Source: Autumnicola psychrophila (GTDB taxonomy: Bacteria; Bacteroidota; Bacteroidia; Flavobacteriales; Flavobacteriaceae). Taken from it: a stretch of DNA of 64,000 bases. A program made the translations under genes and the position numbers. Each line of letters begins with the position of its first letter. The stretch's first letter is position 1. The notes under the pieces were generated by a model. That model ran no database searches, was not told the DNA's origin, and was given only the letters and a program-made list of their open reading frames with translations. Below, piece after piece: positions 44,653-53,147 of this stretch. The stretch spans positions 52,884-116,883 of the forward strand of contig NZ_JAVRHN010000012.1 in assembly GCF_031846645.1 (NCBI RefSeq), written 5' to 3'.

Positions 44653-46676
44653 AGCGCCATTGCTTTAGCTGATGATCTTGGATTATCTTTTAATTGAATA
44701 TTTCTGGTTTTGCATAGCCATTGGAGTAATTCTTCCATTCCTTCATCTACAGAATGCTTTGGCGACCAACCCGTGGCCTGCTGGAATTTAGAGGTATCAG
44801 ACACATAATAAAGCTGATCCCCTGTTCTCCAGTCTTCAAAAGAAATATCCATTTCTTTTCCTGCTTTATTCTTAATGATATCAAGAATTTCAATAAGGCT
44901 CACCGTATTTTTAGGTCCTCCTCCAATGTTGTAAACTTCTCCCGAAATCTTCTCTATGTTTTCCCTGGCAAGTAAGAAAGCATCCACCAGGTCTTCTACA
45001 AACAAGATATCACGTACCTGTTTCCCATTTCCATAAATTACTACAGGATTATCTTCCAGAGCACTAATTAAAAAGTGAGCTACCCAACCCTGATCCTCAG
45101 TACCAAACTGATGTGGACCGTAAATACAACTCATTCTAAAAACTGCAGTTTTCAACCCATAAGAACGAGAATAATCCAGGATATATTGATCTGCACCACC
45201 TTTGGAACAACCATATGGACTATGGAAATCCAATGCTCTTTCTTCACTTATTCCGTTTTCTCTAATAGTTTCATCTGAAGGATAATGCCTGCTGTCATTC
45301 GATTTCATTTCCACATCATCCAAATTTCCATAAACCTTATTTGTGGAGGTAAAAAGAAGCGGCGGCTGATGCTCTGATTTCCGAATAGCTTCAAGAAGAT
45401 TAAATGTTCCCTGCAAATTGACCTGGAAATCCATTAATGGATTTGTAAGCGAAGTGGTAACGGCGACCTGGGACGAAAAATGGTAGACTTCTTTTGCTTT
45501 TTTTACACTTTCCTCCAATATTCCTTTTTCCTGAATATCCGCAATTTGAATGATAAGTTTATCACCATACTCCTTCTGAAGCCACTGCAGGTTCTTTTCT
45601 ACGCCATCTCTAAAAAGACTGTCATAAATCATTACTCTTTTTCCTTCACTTAACAACCGGCTGGCGAGATTTGTTCCCACAAAACCTGCTCCTCCTGTTA
45701 TAAGACTGTACTGCTCCTCTTCCTGAACCACATACTGTTTCTGAATATATGAATGATCTTTAATGTTCTTTAGTCCTTCATTTTCCAGAAGTTTATACAG
45801 CAACTTTTTTGTACCATCTGTCTTTCTTAGTCCGAAAAAGTACTCTCTTTCATCCAGATGGAAACCGCCCACAGTTGGATTCTTCGGATGCAAATCATTT
45901 AAGCTGTACCAATAAACTCTATCGGCAGAAGTACTAATTGCATTTTTAAATTCTTCGTACTGCTTTACCTCATCATTTTGCCAGGTAGAAAAACCTGCTT
46001 CAGAAATCCAGAGTTCCTTTTCAAGATCAAATCTTTTAAGCACCCGCTTAACCTGCTTAATATTTTCTTCCCAACCTTCCCATTGCTGGTCGAAAACATG
46101 CGGAAATCCATGAATACCAATAGCATCAATATTTTCCAAAGTTCCATTTTCTGCCATCATATGCAGCCAGTTTGGATCGATAGGACTCATCCCGCCGAGT
46201 AATGTCTTCTTACCTTTTTCTTTGGCCCAATAAGAAGCCATGTCGATCATTTTAGAAAACTTGTGCCAGGAATAATCCATTGTGAAATCATATTCCACTT
46301 TGTTATTAGGTTCATTCCACAGCTCTACCCACTCAAAATATTGACCATACTTACTAATCATTAAGTCCAGAAAATCTGCATAAGACTTCAAATATTTTGG
46401 AGGGGAAGAAGTTTTCGCAGTTTCTCCTATAGAAGGCGGAGTATATAAAAAACATGGAAGAATTTCTACCTGTTTACTAAGTGTAGCAAAAAGCCAATCG
46501 TACCATTCTTCTGTCCCTTCCACGTACCAGTCTGCCCAGGAAATTCCTGTTCTTATGTGAGTAATTCCTAAATTCTGAAGATCCTTTATTGTTCTTTCCA
46601 CCTCCTCATACTCTCCCGGCCTAAACCATTCAAGAATACCTATAACAGGAGTATTGTTTTTATTTTCCTTTTGCAT
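44649..46676 (-). CDS. Glycoside hydrolase (clan A-like) fused to an NAD-dependent epimerase
   Basis: A 675-residue two-domain protein. Residues 1-310 form a TIM-barrel glycoside hydrolase of the GH39/GH-A type with both expected acids: Glu 122 in ELWNEPN (acid/base) and Glu 226 in ELWISEAG (nucleophile). Residues 323-675 form an extended SDR with TGGAGFVGTN (327-336) and the YGCSK motif (Tyr 488, Lys 492). There is no signal peptide, so the hydrolase domain is cytoplasmic. Fusion of a sugar-nucleotide epimerase with a glycosidase in one cytosolic protein is unusual; a transglycosylating role is possible. Confidence 0.87.
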   Translation of the reverse strand: MQKENKNNTPVIGILEWFRPGEYEEVERTIKDLQNLGITHIRTGISWADWYVEGTEEWYDWLFATLSKQVEILPCFLYTPPSIGETAKTSSPPKYLKSYADFLDLMISKYGQYFEWVELWNEPNNKVEYDFTMDYSWHKFSKMIDMASYWAKEKGKKTLLGGMSPIDPNWLHMMAENGTLENIDAIGIHGFPHVFDQQWEGWEENIKQVKRVLKRFDLEKELWISEAGFSTWQNDEVKQYEEFKNAISTSADRVYWYSLNDLHPKNPTVGGFHLDEREYFFGLRKTDGTKKLLYKLLENEGLKNIKDHSYIQKQYVVQEEEQYSLITGGAGFVGTNLASRLLSEGKRVMIYDSLFRDGVEKNLQWLQKEYGDKLIIQIADIQEKGILEESVKKAKEVYHFSSQVAVTTSLTNPLMDFQVNLQGTFNLLEAIRKSEHQPPLLFTSTNKVYGNLDDVEMKSNDSRHYPSDETIRENGISEERALDFHSPYGCSKGGADQYILDYSRSYGLKTAVFRMSCIYGPHQFGTEDQGWVAHFLISALEDNPVVIYGNGKQVRDILFVEDLVDAFLLARENIEKISGEVYNIGGGPKNTVSLIEILDIIKNKAGKEMDISFEDWRTGDQLYYVSDTSKFQQATGWSPKHSVDEGMEELLQWLCKTRNIQLKDNPRSSAKAMAL

Positions 46677-46685
46677 AGCGTCGGT

Positions 46686-47798
46686 TTATACTGTTAATCC
46701 TCTGGAAGAAAGTTCGTTACTTGCCTTGCTCACATTATCTGTGGCAATCTGGTCTTTTAGCCATTCTGCAAGTTCAAAAAGACCATCTTCAAATTTCACC
46801 TGAGGTTCAAAACCTAAAATCTTTTTAGTTTTATCTGTATTGGCAAAGCAGTGGCGAATATCCCCAATCCTGTACTTTCCGGTAACTTCAGGAGAAATAT
46901 CTTTTCCCATTACTGTTGCAAGTTTATCAGCAATATGGGTAATGGTATACTGGTTACCACTACCAATATTCAAAACTTCACCATCTGCTTCAGGCTTTTC
47001 CATTGCCAAACGACAAGCCCTTGCGACATCTTTAACATGAATAAAATCTCTTTTTTGCAAGCCATCTTCAAAAATCATTGGTGCATTATCATTCAACAAC
47101 CTGGAAGCAAAAATGGCAAGTACTCCGGTATATGGGTTTGATAAGGCCTGTCTTGTTCCGTAAACATTAAAGAACCGTAATGCAGTAGTTGGAATGTTAT
47201 ATGCTTTTCCAGTTATAAGACTCAATCGCTCCTGATCGTATTTTGATAATGCATAAACTGAAGCCAGATTTGGCTTTTTATCTTCAGGAGTGGCAATTGG
47301 CGTTAATTCCTCTCCATCTTTGTACATTTCCCAGCGATCCTCTTTTAAGTCTGAAAGTTCTCTTTCACACTCCATTACCAGATTATCACCAGAATCTTTA
47401 TACAAACCTTCACCGTAAATACTCATACTGGAAGCCACGACAAGTTTTTCTACGGGATTATTTGTAAGTGCTTCAAGCAGTGTGGCAGTTCCAAGATTAT
47501 TAACTTCGGTATAATCCCTTATCTCATACATACTTTGTCCCACTCCCACCATTGCCGCGAGATGGAAAACGGCATGAACGCCCTCAAGTGCATTTTCTAC
47601 TGCTTCTTTATCCCTAACATCTCCTACCAGAAGTTCTACCTTAGAGTTCAGATAAGAAGGTTTTTTCCTTTCCTTTCCATGAACCTGTTCAGATAGATTA
47701 TCCAACACTCTCACCTCATAACCCTGGTTCAATAATTCATCTGCCAGGTGAGAGCCAATAAATCCTGCACCTCCGGTAATTAATATTCTTTTACTCAT
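46686..47798 (-). CDS. NAD-dependent epimerase/dehydratase
   Basis: A 370-residue extended SDR with TGGAGFIGSHLADELL at the start, HLAAMVGVGQSMYEI, and the SVYALSKYDQERL motif carrying the catalytic Tyr and Lys. A long insert (about residues 130-165) between the Ser and Tyr motifs is rich in charged residues. It is probably a 4-epimerase or dehydratase of a nucleotide sugar. Nine bases separate it from the fusion gene. Confidence 0.88.
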   Translation of the reverse strand: MSKRILITGGAGFIGSHLADELLNQGYEVRVLDNLSEQVHGKERKKPSYLNSKVELLVGDVRDKEAVENALEGVHAVFHLAAMVGVGQSMYEIRDYTEVNNLGTATLLEALTNNPVEKLVVASSMSIYGEGLYKDSGDNLVMECERELSDLKEDRWEMYKDGEELTPIATPEDKKPNLASVYALSKYDQERLSLITGKAYNIPTTALRFFNVYGTRQALSNPYTGVLAIFASRLLNDNAPMIFEDGLQKRDFIHVKDVARACRLAMEKPEADGEVLNIGSGNQYTITHIADKLATVMGKDISPEVTGKYRIGDIRHCFANTDKTKKILGFEPQVKFEDGLFELAEWLKDQIATDNVSKASNELSSRGLTV

Positions 47799-47817
47799 TT
47801 AAGCTGTTTTTGGTTGA

Positions 47818-48525
47818 TTAGAAATTTTGTTTTAAAGGCCTGGTAACTATTTTGTTAATGCTTCTATTATTTTTTCTGCTAATCGCATAAAAAACATCTT
47901 CAGCTATATCTTCTGGTGTTATGTATCCCATGTCGAGACCTTCAACACTTGTATGCCCGGAAATCTGATTCTCGAAAAAGTTTGTATCTGTTATTCCGGG
48001 GCTTATTACTGTTACATTTATATGCGGAAGAGTTTCCAGCCGCAAGGTTTCAGCAATAACTTCAAGAGCAGTTTTTGTGGCACTGTAGATTCCTCCTGAA
48101 GGATGTGGCTGGTTAGCCGAAACTGAAGAAATAAAAACAACATTGCCTTCGCCTTTTTCCAACATTGCAGGAACAAATGCTCTAATGCAGCGTAAGGCAC
48201 CCATGAGATTAGTGTCCATCACTTTTTGCCATTTTTCAGGATCCCCTTCTGTTAAAGATTCCTGGATGCCAATTCCTGCATTGATTACCAGAACATCAGG
48301 ATTTCCAATCTTTTTTGTAGTCCAGCTAAAAAGATGATCTATATCTGAGGACCTGGTAACATCTGTATTACAGAAAAATATGTTCTCATCCTGTAATTCA
48401 ATATTTTCTATATCGGCTATAACAGTTTTATAATTTTCTAAAGAAAACTTTTTGGAAATGGCACGTCCTATTCCTTTAGCCCCACCGGTTATTAAAGCTT
48501 TTCTTGAAATATTTCCAGTTTGCAT
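47818..48525 (-). CDS. Short-chain dehydrogenase/reductase, first gene of the glyco-operon
   Basis: A 235-residue classical SDR with TGGAKGIGRA at the N-terminus, VINAGIG after strand 4, the catalytic Ser in VFISSVSAN and the Tyr-Lys pair in GGIYSATKTALEV. The substrate is unknown. It leads the thirteen-gene run that ends at 35591; intergenic gaps in the run never exceed 46 bases. No consensus promoter was recognised directly upstream. Confidence 0.88.
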   Translation of the reverse strand: MQTGNISRKALITGGAKGIGRAISKKFSLENYKTVIADIENIELQDENIFFCNTDVTRSSDIDHLFSWTTKKIGNPDVLVINAGIGIQESLTEGDPEKWQKVMDTNLMGALRCIRAFVPAMLEKGEGNVVFISSVSANQPHPSGGIYSATKTALEVIAETLRLETLPHINVTVISPGITDTNFFENQISGHTSVEGLDMGYITPEDIAEDVFYAISRKNNRSINKIVTRPLKQNF

Positions 48526-48852
48526 TCACAATTTTTTCTAATTACTGAGCTACGCCCGATCAAATTTTGAGTTGCAAAAAGTGTTTTACAAACTCTGGAC
48601 TGATGGCAAATAAACTGAGTCTGAAGTACCCTGTTTTATTAACCTTCTATGACAACCAAATTTATAGCAGATGATTACTAAATACTCCTAAAGACGGCAT
48701 AAACATTTCTTAATATAAGTAACTGTTATAGAAATGGTATTGAGAGGGAATATTCAGAATAGACGGTAGATGCAGCAGCTATAACATGCTTTTTGCTTGT
48801 TAAATAGCTGTTAATACGTTCTGTTTTTAAATAGAAATATGGATCGATAAGC
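48526..48852. other. Spacer upstream of the glyco-operon
   Basis: About 330 bases between the SDR gene and a terminator. No gene is supported and no full TTG-TAnnTTTG promoter was found on the minus strand, which leaves room for an alternative sigma factor at this operon. Confidence 0.45.
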
Positions 48853-48878
48853 TAAAAAACGGCTGCCATGCAGCCGTT
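48853..48878 (-). terminator. Intrinsic terminator of the MBL/FAD-Rieske operon
   Basis: A nine-base-pair stem (AACGGCTGC / GCAGCCGTT) with a three-base loop is followed on the minus strand by a T-run. It lies 25 bases after the stop codon of the small gene at 48904. Confidence 0.9.
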
Positions 48879-48903
48879 CCATTCTGTGTACAGCAAATGC
48901 TGC

Positions 48904-49080
48904 CTATGGTGTTAGCACCACTTTAATACATCCGTCTTTTTTCTTTAAACGTATTATAAGCTTCTGAATCTTCATCCAGTCATCTATACAGCAATCCGGT
49001 CCTTTTCCATTGGTCATTTCCATTAGCTTGGATAATAAATATCCTTTTTCTTCCGTAGGCCGGTTAGGCTTTGTCCTCAT
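48904..49080 (-). CDS. Small hypothetical protein (58 aa) downstream of the MBL gene
   Basis: A 58-residue basic protein starting MRTKPNRPTEEKGYLLSKL and ending in GCIKVVLTP, with two adjacent Cys in DCCIDDW. The start overlaps the end of the MBL gene by 17 bases, and the stop lies 25 bases before a strong terminator, so it fills this operon end exactly. The frame is open upstream to 49122, but that would overlap the MBL gene more. I do not recognise the family. Confidence 0.5.
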   Translation of the reverse strand: MRTKPNRPTEEKGYLLSKLMEMTNGKGPDCCIDDWMKIQKLIIRLKKKDGCIKVVLTP

Positions 49081-49924
49081 TCCGTACCCACTTCCCATGA
49101 TCCGGAACTGCGACTTCATCAAAGTTATTGCTAAGCTTTTCCAGCCCTTCCCTCAGTTCTTCTCCTTCTACCGCCTCACCATGCCCGGTAACGGCAACTT
49201 CAGGTTTCAGGGCTTCAAGCTTTTGAACAGATTCACGACTATGCTCCCAATTAGTGGTGAGATATACCGGTGGCCCATTTATTTCTGTTTTCTGAACAAG
49301 TACCTTGTAAAAAGAATCCTGCTTAACAGTAACAAAAGCATCGGCTGCAATTAAGGTCCTGTCGCTTTCCCTGAAAAGTGCTACCTGGCCCGGAGCATGC
49401 CCCGGGACGTGAATCCACATCCAATCCGGTAACTCAGGCACCTCTCCATCTTCAGGCAATTCCTTTAGAGCACATTTAATATTTATTGGCTCATGCGGAT
49501 AAACTGAAGAAATTTTTGCCAGTAATCCGCCTTCTACAGAAGTATCGGGTTCGGGATATTTTTTCTCTCCAGTTAAAAACAATGTTTCTAAAGGATGGGC
49601 AAAAACCGGACAATTCCACTCATTTATTAAGTGCACTATTCCGCCGACATGGTCAAAATGGCCATGAGTCAGGATAATAGCTGCAGGTTTATTACCTTTC
49701 CCAAATCGTTTTTCCGCTACTTTTTGTATTTCAGGACCAGATTTTGGCATTCCTGCATCTATCAGGATCCAGTCTTTGCTACCCGGTTTTCCAATCATTA
49801 TTACATTTACAACCTGATTAGTATAGTAGTAAACATCACTTCTAACTTCACTTCCCTTTCCACTTCTAAAAGAAGTCATAGGAATAAATTTGTTATCATC
49901 ACTCTGCTTCATATCCTCCTTCAT
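49064..49924 (-). CDS. MBL-fold metallo-hydrolase
   Basis: A 286-residue metallo-beta-lactamase-fold enzyme with LTHGHFDHVGG (metal ligands His 87, His 89, Asp 91, His 92), DAGMPKSGPEI before it, HVPGHAPGQVALF and a late VTGHGEAV. The pattern is that of a glyoxalase II or quorum-lactonase-like subgroup. It follows the FAD-Rieske gene by ten bases. Substrate unknown; neighbours suggest a detoxifying role. Confidence 0.88.
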   Translation of the reverse strand: MKEDMKQSDDNKFIPMTSFRSGKGSEVRSDVYYYTNQVVNVIMIGKPGSKDWILIDAGMPKSGPEIQKVAEKRFGKGNKPAAIILTHGHFDHVGGIVHLINEWNCPVFAHPLETLFLTGEKKYPEPDTSVEGGLLAKISSVYPHEPINIKCALKELPEDGEVPELPDWMWIHVPGHAPGQVALFRESDRTLIAADAFVTVKQDSFYKVLVQKTEINGPPVYLTTNWEHSRESVQKLEALKPEVAVTGHGEAVEGEELREGLEKLSNNFDEVAVPDHGKWVRNEDKA

Positions 49925-49934
49925 ATTTTGTTGC

Positions 49935-51437
49935 TTATTCTATAATTTTTTTCGGCAGTGCATTATAAGCGGGACCTTCTATAACCTCTCCAGAGGTGTC
50001 AAATCTGCTACCGTGGCAGGGGCAATCCCAGCTCTCTTCTACGTTGTTCCAATGAACCATGCAGGCCATATGCGTGCATAATGCCGAAACAATTTTATAT
50101 TCTCCGTTCGGTTCTCTGTAGACAGCTACTTTCTCTCCGTTCCTTGTAATTATAGCAGCCTCACCTGGTGGAATTTCCATCAAATCCTTATCATCTCCTT
50201 TAAAGCTAAGATCCTTTAAGAACTCTCCTGCAACGTTCACATTTTCCTTTACGAATTTTTTAGCAGATTTAGTGGGTTGGTGTCGTGCAGCCTCATATAA
50301 ATCCTCGAAACGATTAAATTTATCTTCAATTTTATCTGCAATTATATTCGCCGAAAGTGCTCCGTAGATAAGTCCGTCTGTAGAAAAACCTGTAGCTATA
50401 AACTCCCTGGAGTTTTTGGTTTTTCTACCTATAAATGGTAAGAGATCTGCAGGCTTATAATTTTGTCCACCCCAGGTATGGGTAATCTGCCCCACAATAA
50501 ACTGCTCCTGTATAAAGGCAACAAGATCCTCTACATGCTTTTGGTTGTTTTCTGCCTGGCCCACCTTGTGCGGACTTCCAACAGCAATTAAATAATTTTC
50601 ATCACCGCGACTGTAGGACCTTATAGAATATTTCTGTTCATTATAATATCCCCAAAATATCCCCTGCGGATAAGATGTCGATTCAAGTTTTGCCGCAACT
50701 CCATATTCTCTGTAGGATCCTAACGTGGTATGGTACTGCAACTCCAGTCCTTTTGGAGTATGGGTAGCGTGTACTGCATATTTTGCGGCAACAATTGCTT
50801 CAGATGTGTTTACCAACACCCTGTCTTTTTGCTCCTCTACAGAACGTACTGCGGTATTTTCGTAAATCGAACATTTTTCCTTATCAAGAGATGCTGCCAG
50901 TCCCAAAACATACAATAACGGATTAAATTGCGCCTGATGATCAAACCTAATTCCGTTGTCCTGTTCAAACGGAAAATCTTCTGAAAGCTCTGTAAATGCT
51001 AAATTAATTTCTTTCGCAGCTTTGATCTCCTCAAGGATTTTCATGTTATTGACATCTTCATATAAAAAAAGAGGTTGTCTGCTAAAGTCACAGTCAATAC
51101 CAAATTTCTCCACATTCTCCTCAATTTTTTCCAATGCAGCTTTTCTGGATTCGATAACCCTAATCACCACATCCTTATCATACTTCGATTTTAAAGAGGA
51201 TAAAAGTTCATCAATAATAATATAAAGGTTTCCTGTACTATGCCCGGTGGTGCCATGACCCACACTCCTTGCTTCCAGAACAGCTACTGTATAGCCTCTT
51301 TCCGTTAACGCCTGCGCAGTAGTAATACCGGTAATCCCTCCGCCAATTATCGCCACATCAACAGCAATATCTTTATTGAGCTTTGGATACTTTTCAGGAT
51401 CTGTAGCAAAAGAACTCCATAACGATTTTTTTAACAT
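49935..51437 (-). CDS. FAD-dependent oxidoreductase with C-terminal Rieske [2Fe-2S] domain
   Basis: A 500-residue protein. The N-terminal part (1-385) is a DAO-type flavoprotein with IIGGGITGITTAQAL (residues about 30-44) and a late GFSTDGLIYGALSANII. The C-terminal part (about 415-500) is a Rieske domain with CTH at 454-456 and CPCH at 472-475, giving the Cys-His pairs for the cluster. This combination is known in several phyla, often as an uncharacterised stress-associated oxidoreductase. It is second in its operon after the four-helix gene at 51535. Confidence 0.91.
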   Translation of the reverse strand: MLKKSLWSSFATDPEKYPKLNKDIAVDVAIIGGGITGITTAQALTERGYTVAVLEARSVGHGTTGHSTGNLYIIIDELLSSLKSKYDKDVVIRVIESRKAALEKIEENVEKFGIDCDFSRQPLFLYEDVNNMKILEEIKAAKEINLAFTELSEDFPFEQDNGIRFDHQAQFNPLLYVLGLAASLDKEKCSIYENTAVRSVEEQKDRVLVNTSEAIVAAKYAVHATHTPKGLELQYHTTLGSYREYGVAAKLESTSYPQGIFWGYYNEQKYSIRSYSRGDENYLIAVGSPHKVGQAENNQKHVEDLVAFIQEQFIVGQITHTWGGQNYKPADLLPFIGRKTKNSREFIATGFSTDGLIYGALSANIIADKIEDKFNRFEDLYEAARHQPTKSAKKFVKENVNVAGEFLKDLSFKGDDKDLMEIPPGEAAIITRNGEKVAVYREPNGEYKIVSALCTHMACMVHWNNVEESWDCPCHGSRFDTSGEVIEGPAYNALPKKIIE

Positions 51438-51534
51438 GTAATATTCTTTTTTTGATTAGAAATACAATGACCTGTGCCAAAAAATGAAACAGGCCAGTAA
51501 TTATTTTTATTTTTGTAACAGACTTGAATTTAGT

Positions 51535-52041
51535 CTATATTTTGGTATCAAATTCAATTGGAGAAGGCTCAAGTGCTCCTTCAATATCTTCGTAAACTCT
51601 TATTCCCATGCACTTAATTTCCCTTAGCCACAATTTTGTTTTGTTCCTCTGAAACGTTAGAACCTCCCTTAAACCACTTTCACTTATTTGCGAAAGAGCA
51701 TAATTGTATAATAGTATGTTTCTTTTCTCTCTTCTGTAGCACTCTTTAATAAGACCATGCCTTTCATACCGGGAAGTTTTAAGTAAAGGAATGGTTTTTT
51801 CTACTGAAGGGGCTTTTGAAAAAACAGGTATGGAATCTTGTGGTAATTCCTTTTCTGTTCTTTCAATTTCCTGCTGAAGTTTAGCAGCAAAATTTCCCTT
51901 CTGATTGGAAAGGTTCAAAAAAAATGATTTTATCAACAATCTATCTGCATGTTGTGTGATTTGCTGATAATCTTTCTGATGAGCAAGATTCTTGTACTTC
52001 AGGGATCTTAGAATTCTTAAAGTTTTTTCGCGGGAGTTCAT
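51535..52041 (-). CDS. Probable DUF2383-like four-helix-bundle protein
   Basis: A 168-residue all-helical protein: EKTLRILRSLKYKNLAHQKDY in helix 1 (given in part: TLRILRSLKYKNLAHQ), KSFFLNLSNQKGNFAAKLQQ, and later KECYRREKRNILLYNYALSQ and REVLTFQRNKTKLWLREIKCM. The helix lengths and order resemble the PA2169/DUF2383 ferritin-like family, but metal ligands are not obvious. It is 97 bases upstream of the FAD-Rieske gene and may start that operon. Confidence 0.58.
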   Translation of the reverse strand: MNSREKTLRILRSLKYKNLAHQKDYQQITQHADRLLIKSFFLNLSNQKGNFAAKLQQEIERTEKELPQDSIPVFSKAPSVEKTIPLLKTSRYERHGLIKECYRREKRNILLYNYALSQISESGLREVLTFQRNKTKLWLREIKCMGIRVYEDIEGALEPSPIEFDTKI

Positions 52042-52347
52042 GACTTTTATTTAAAGGTGGGTTTGTGATTTAAATGTAGGGGAAATGCATTCTTCAGTAG
52101 TTCAAGTTAATAACGAAATGGTTTGAATTAGTTTGATTTAACTTTTTTAACCTCATCAAAACGGCACCCTTTATTTTGGCACAAGCTTTTTTCTGAAACG
52201 AAATGGCCCAAAGCATTAAATACTTAGTGGGTTTAAGCATTATCAATGAAGAAAATCGGCTTTTCATTCCCCTTTATCAAAAAGTTAATTTTTGTTAAAT
52301 TATCATCTGAAAAATAATCCATGTAAAATATTTTACGTCGTGAATTG
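52042..52347. other. Spacer between two ferritin-like genes
   Basis: No gene is supported here. It contains an isolated TTGGCAC (52176-52182) that resembles the -24 half of a sigma-54 promoter, without a matching -12 half. Confidence 0.45.
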
Positions 52348-52377
52348 AAAAAAAACGCCTGCTTTCACAGGCGTTTT
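52348..52377 (-). terminator. Intrinsic terminator of the YciF-like gene
   Basis: A ten-base-pair stem (AAAACGCCTG / CAGGCGTTTT) with a six-base loop is followed on the minus strand by a T-run of eight. It lies 22 bases after the stop codon of the gene at 52399. Confidence 0.9.
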
Positions 52378-52398
52378 AATCAGTTAGAGAATGGGATA

Positions 52399-52881
52399 TT
52401 ATTTTGCCTCTTTATTAAGACGTCCTTCTGCCAGTTTATTTAGCTTTTCATCAGCTCCATATTCCTCGTCAAGGGTTTTCTTTAATTTTTTTGCAATATC
52501 ATCATGGCCCAATTCTTTGGCATACCTCACAGCTGTACCATATCCTGAAATCTCATAATGTTCCACCCGTTGTGCTTCGGCTACTAATCCCGCATCTTTT
52601 ACATCTTCCTCTGCATCTTCCTTAATAAACTCTTCAGCTTCTTTTATAAGTCCTTTCATAGCTTTACATTCTTCACCGGTAGGCTTAATCCCAAGCTCAT
52701 CACAAATTTCTTTTATGCGTGTCTGATGTTCTTTGGTTTCTTCCAAATGGCTTTCAAAAGCTTTCTTTAATTTAGAATCTTTGGCAGTTTTCGCCATTTT
52801 TGGCAAAGCTTTAATTAATTGACTTTCTGCACTATACAGGTCTTTTAATTGGTGTTCAAATAAATCTTTCAAATTTTTCAT
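52399..52881 (-). CDS. Ferritin-like YciE/YciF (DUF892) family protein
   Basis: A 160-residue four-helix protein with the DUF892 pattern: LFEHQLKDLYSAESQLIKAL, FESHLEETKEHQTRIKEI, AEAQRVEHYEISGYGTAV. The Glu and His residues in these helices form the expected di-iron site. Members are induced by general stress in Enterobacteria. It is monocistronic with a strong terminator. Confidence 0.92.
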   Translation of the reverse strand: MKNLKDLFEHQLKDLYSAESQLIKALPKMAKTAKDSKLKKAFESHLEETKEHQTRIKEICDELGIKPTGEECKAMKGLIKEAEEFIKEDAEEDVKDAGLVAEAQRVEHYEISGYGTAVRYAKELGHDDIAKKLKKTLDEEYGADEKLNKLAEGRLNKEAK

Positions 52882-52960
52882 AATTATATATTTAATTATT
52901 GCTTACAGAGTAAAATTAGCTATGATTAAGTCCCGTATCAGTTAAATGCTTAATAATACT

Positions 52961-52988
52961 TTGTTGTATTTGTATTAAATTAAATTTG
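52961..52988 (+). promoter_or_regulatory. Possible promoter of sbcDC (TTG, 17 bp, TAAATTTG)
   Basis: TTG at 52961-52963 and TAAATTTG at 52981-52988 are 17 bp apart. The predicted start near 52994 would give a leader of about 150 bases before the sbcD ATG, longer than for other genes here. Confidence 0.5.
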
Positions 52989-53147
52989 TACTAGAAATTT
53001 CTTCGGAAGAAAAAGTGCTGCAGTTAATTTCCTTTCTTTTATAACAGCGAAATTCCGCCGAAGAATCAAGTTCATTTCTTTACAGAATAACATATAAATA
53101 ATATCTTTCAACTTCTGAATTTCCCCTGGAATTAAGCTGAAAATTAT

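Noticed and set aside
52176..52182. TTGGCAC, as in the -24 half of a sigma-54 promoter
   Set aside because: The -12 GC half is missing at the required distance.
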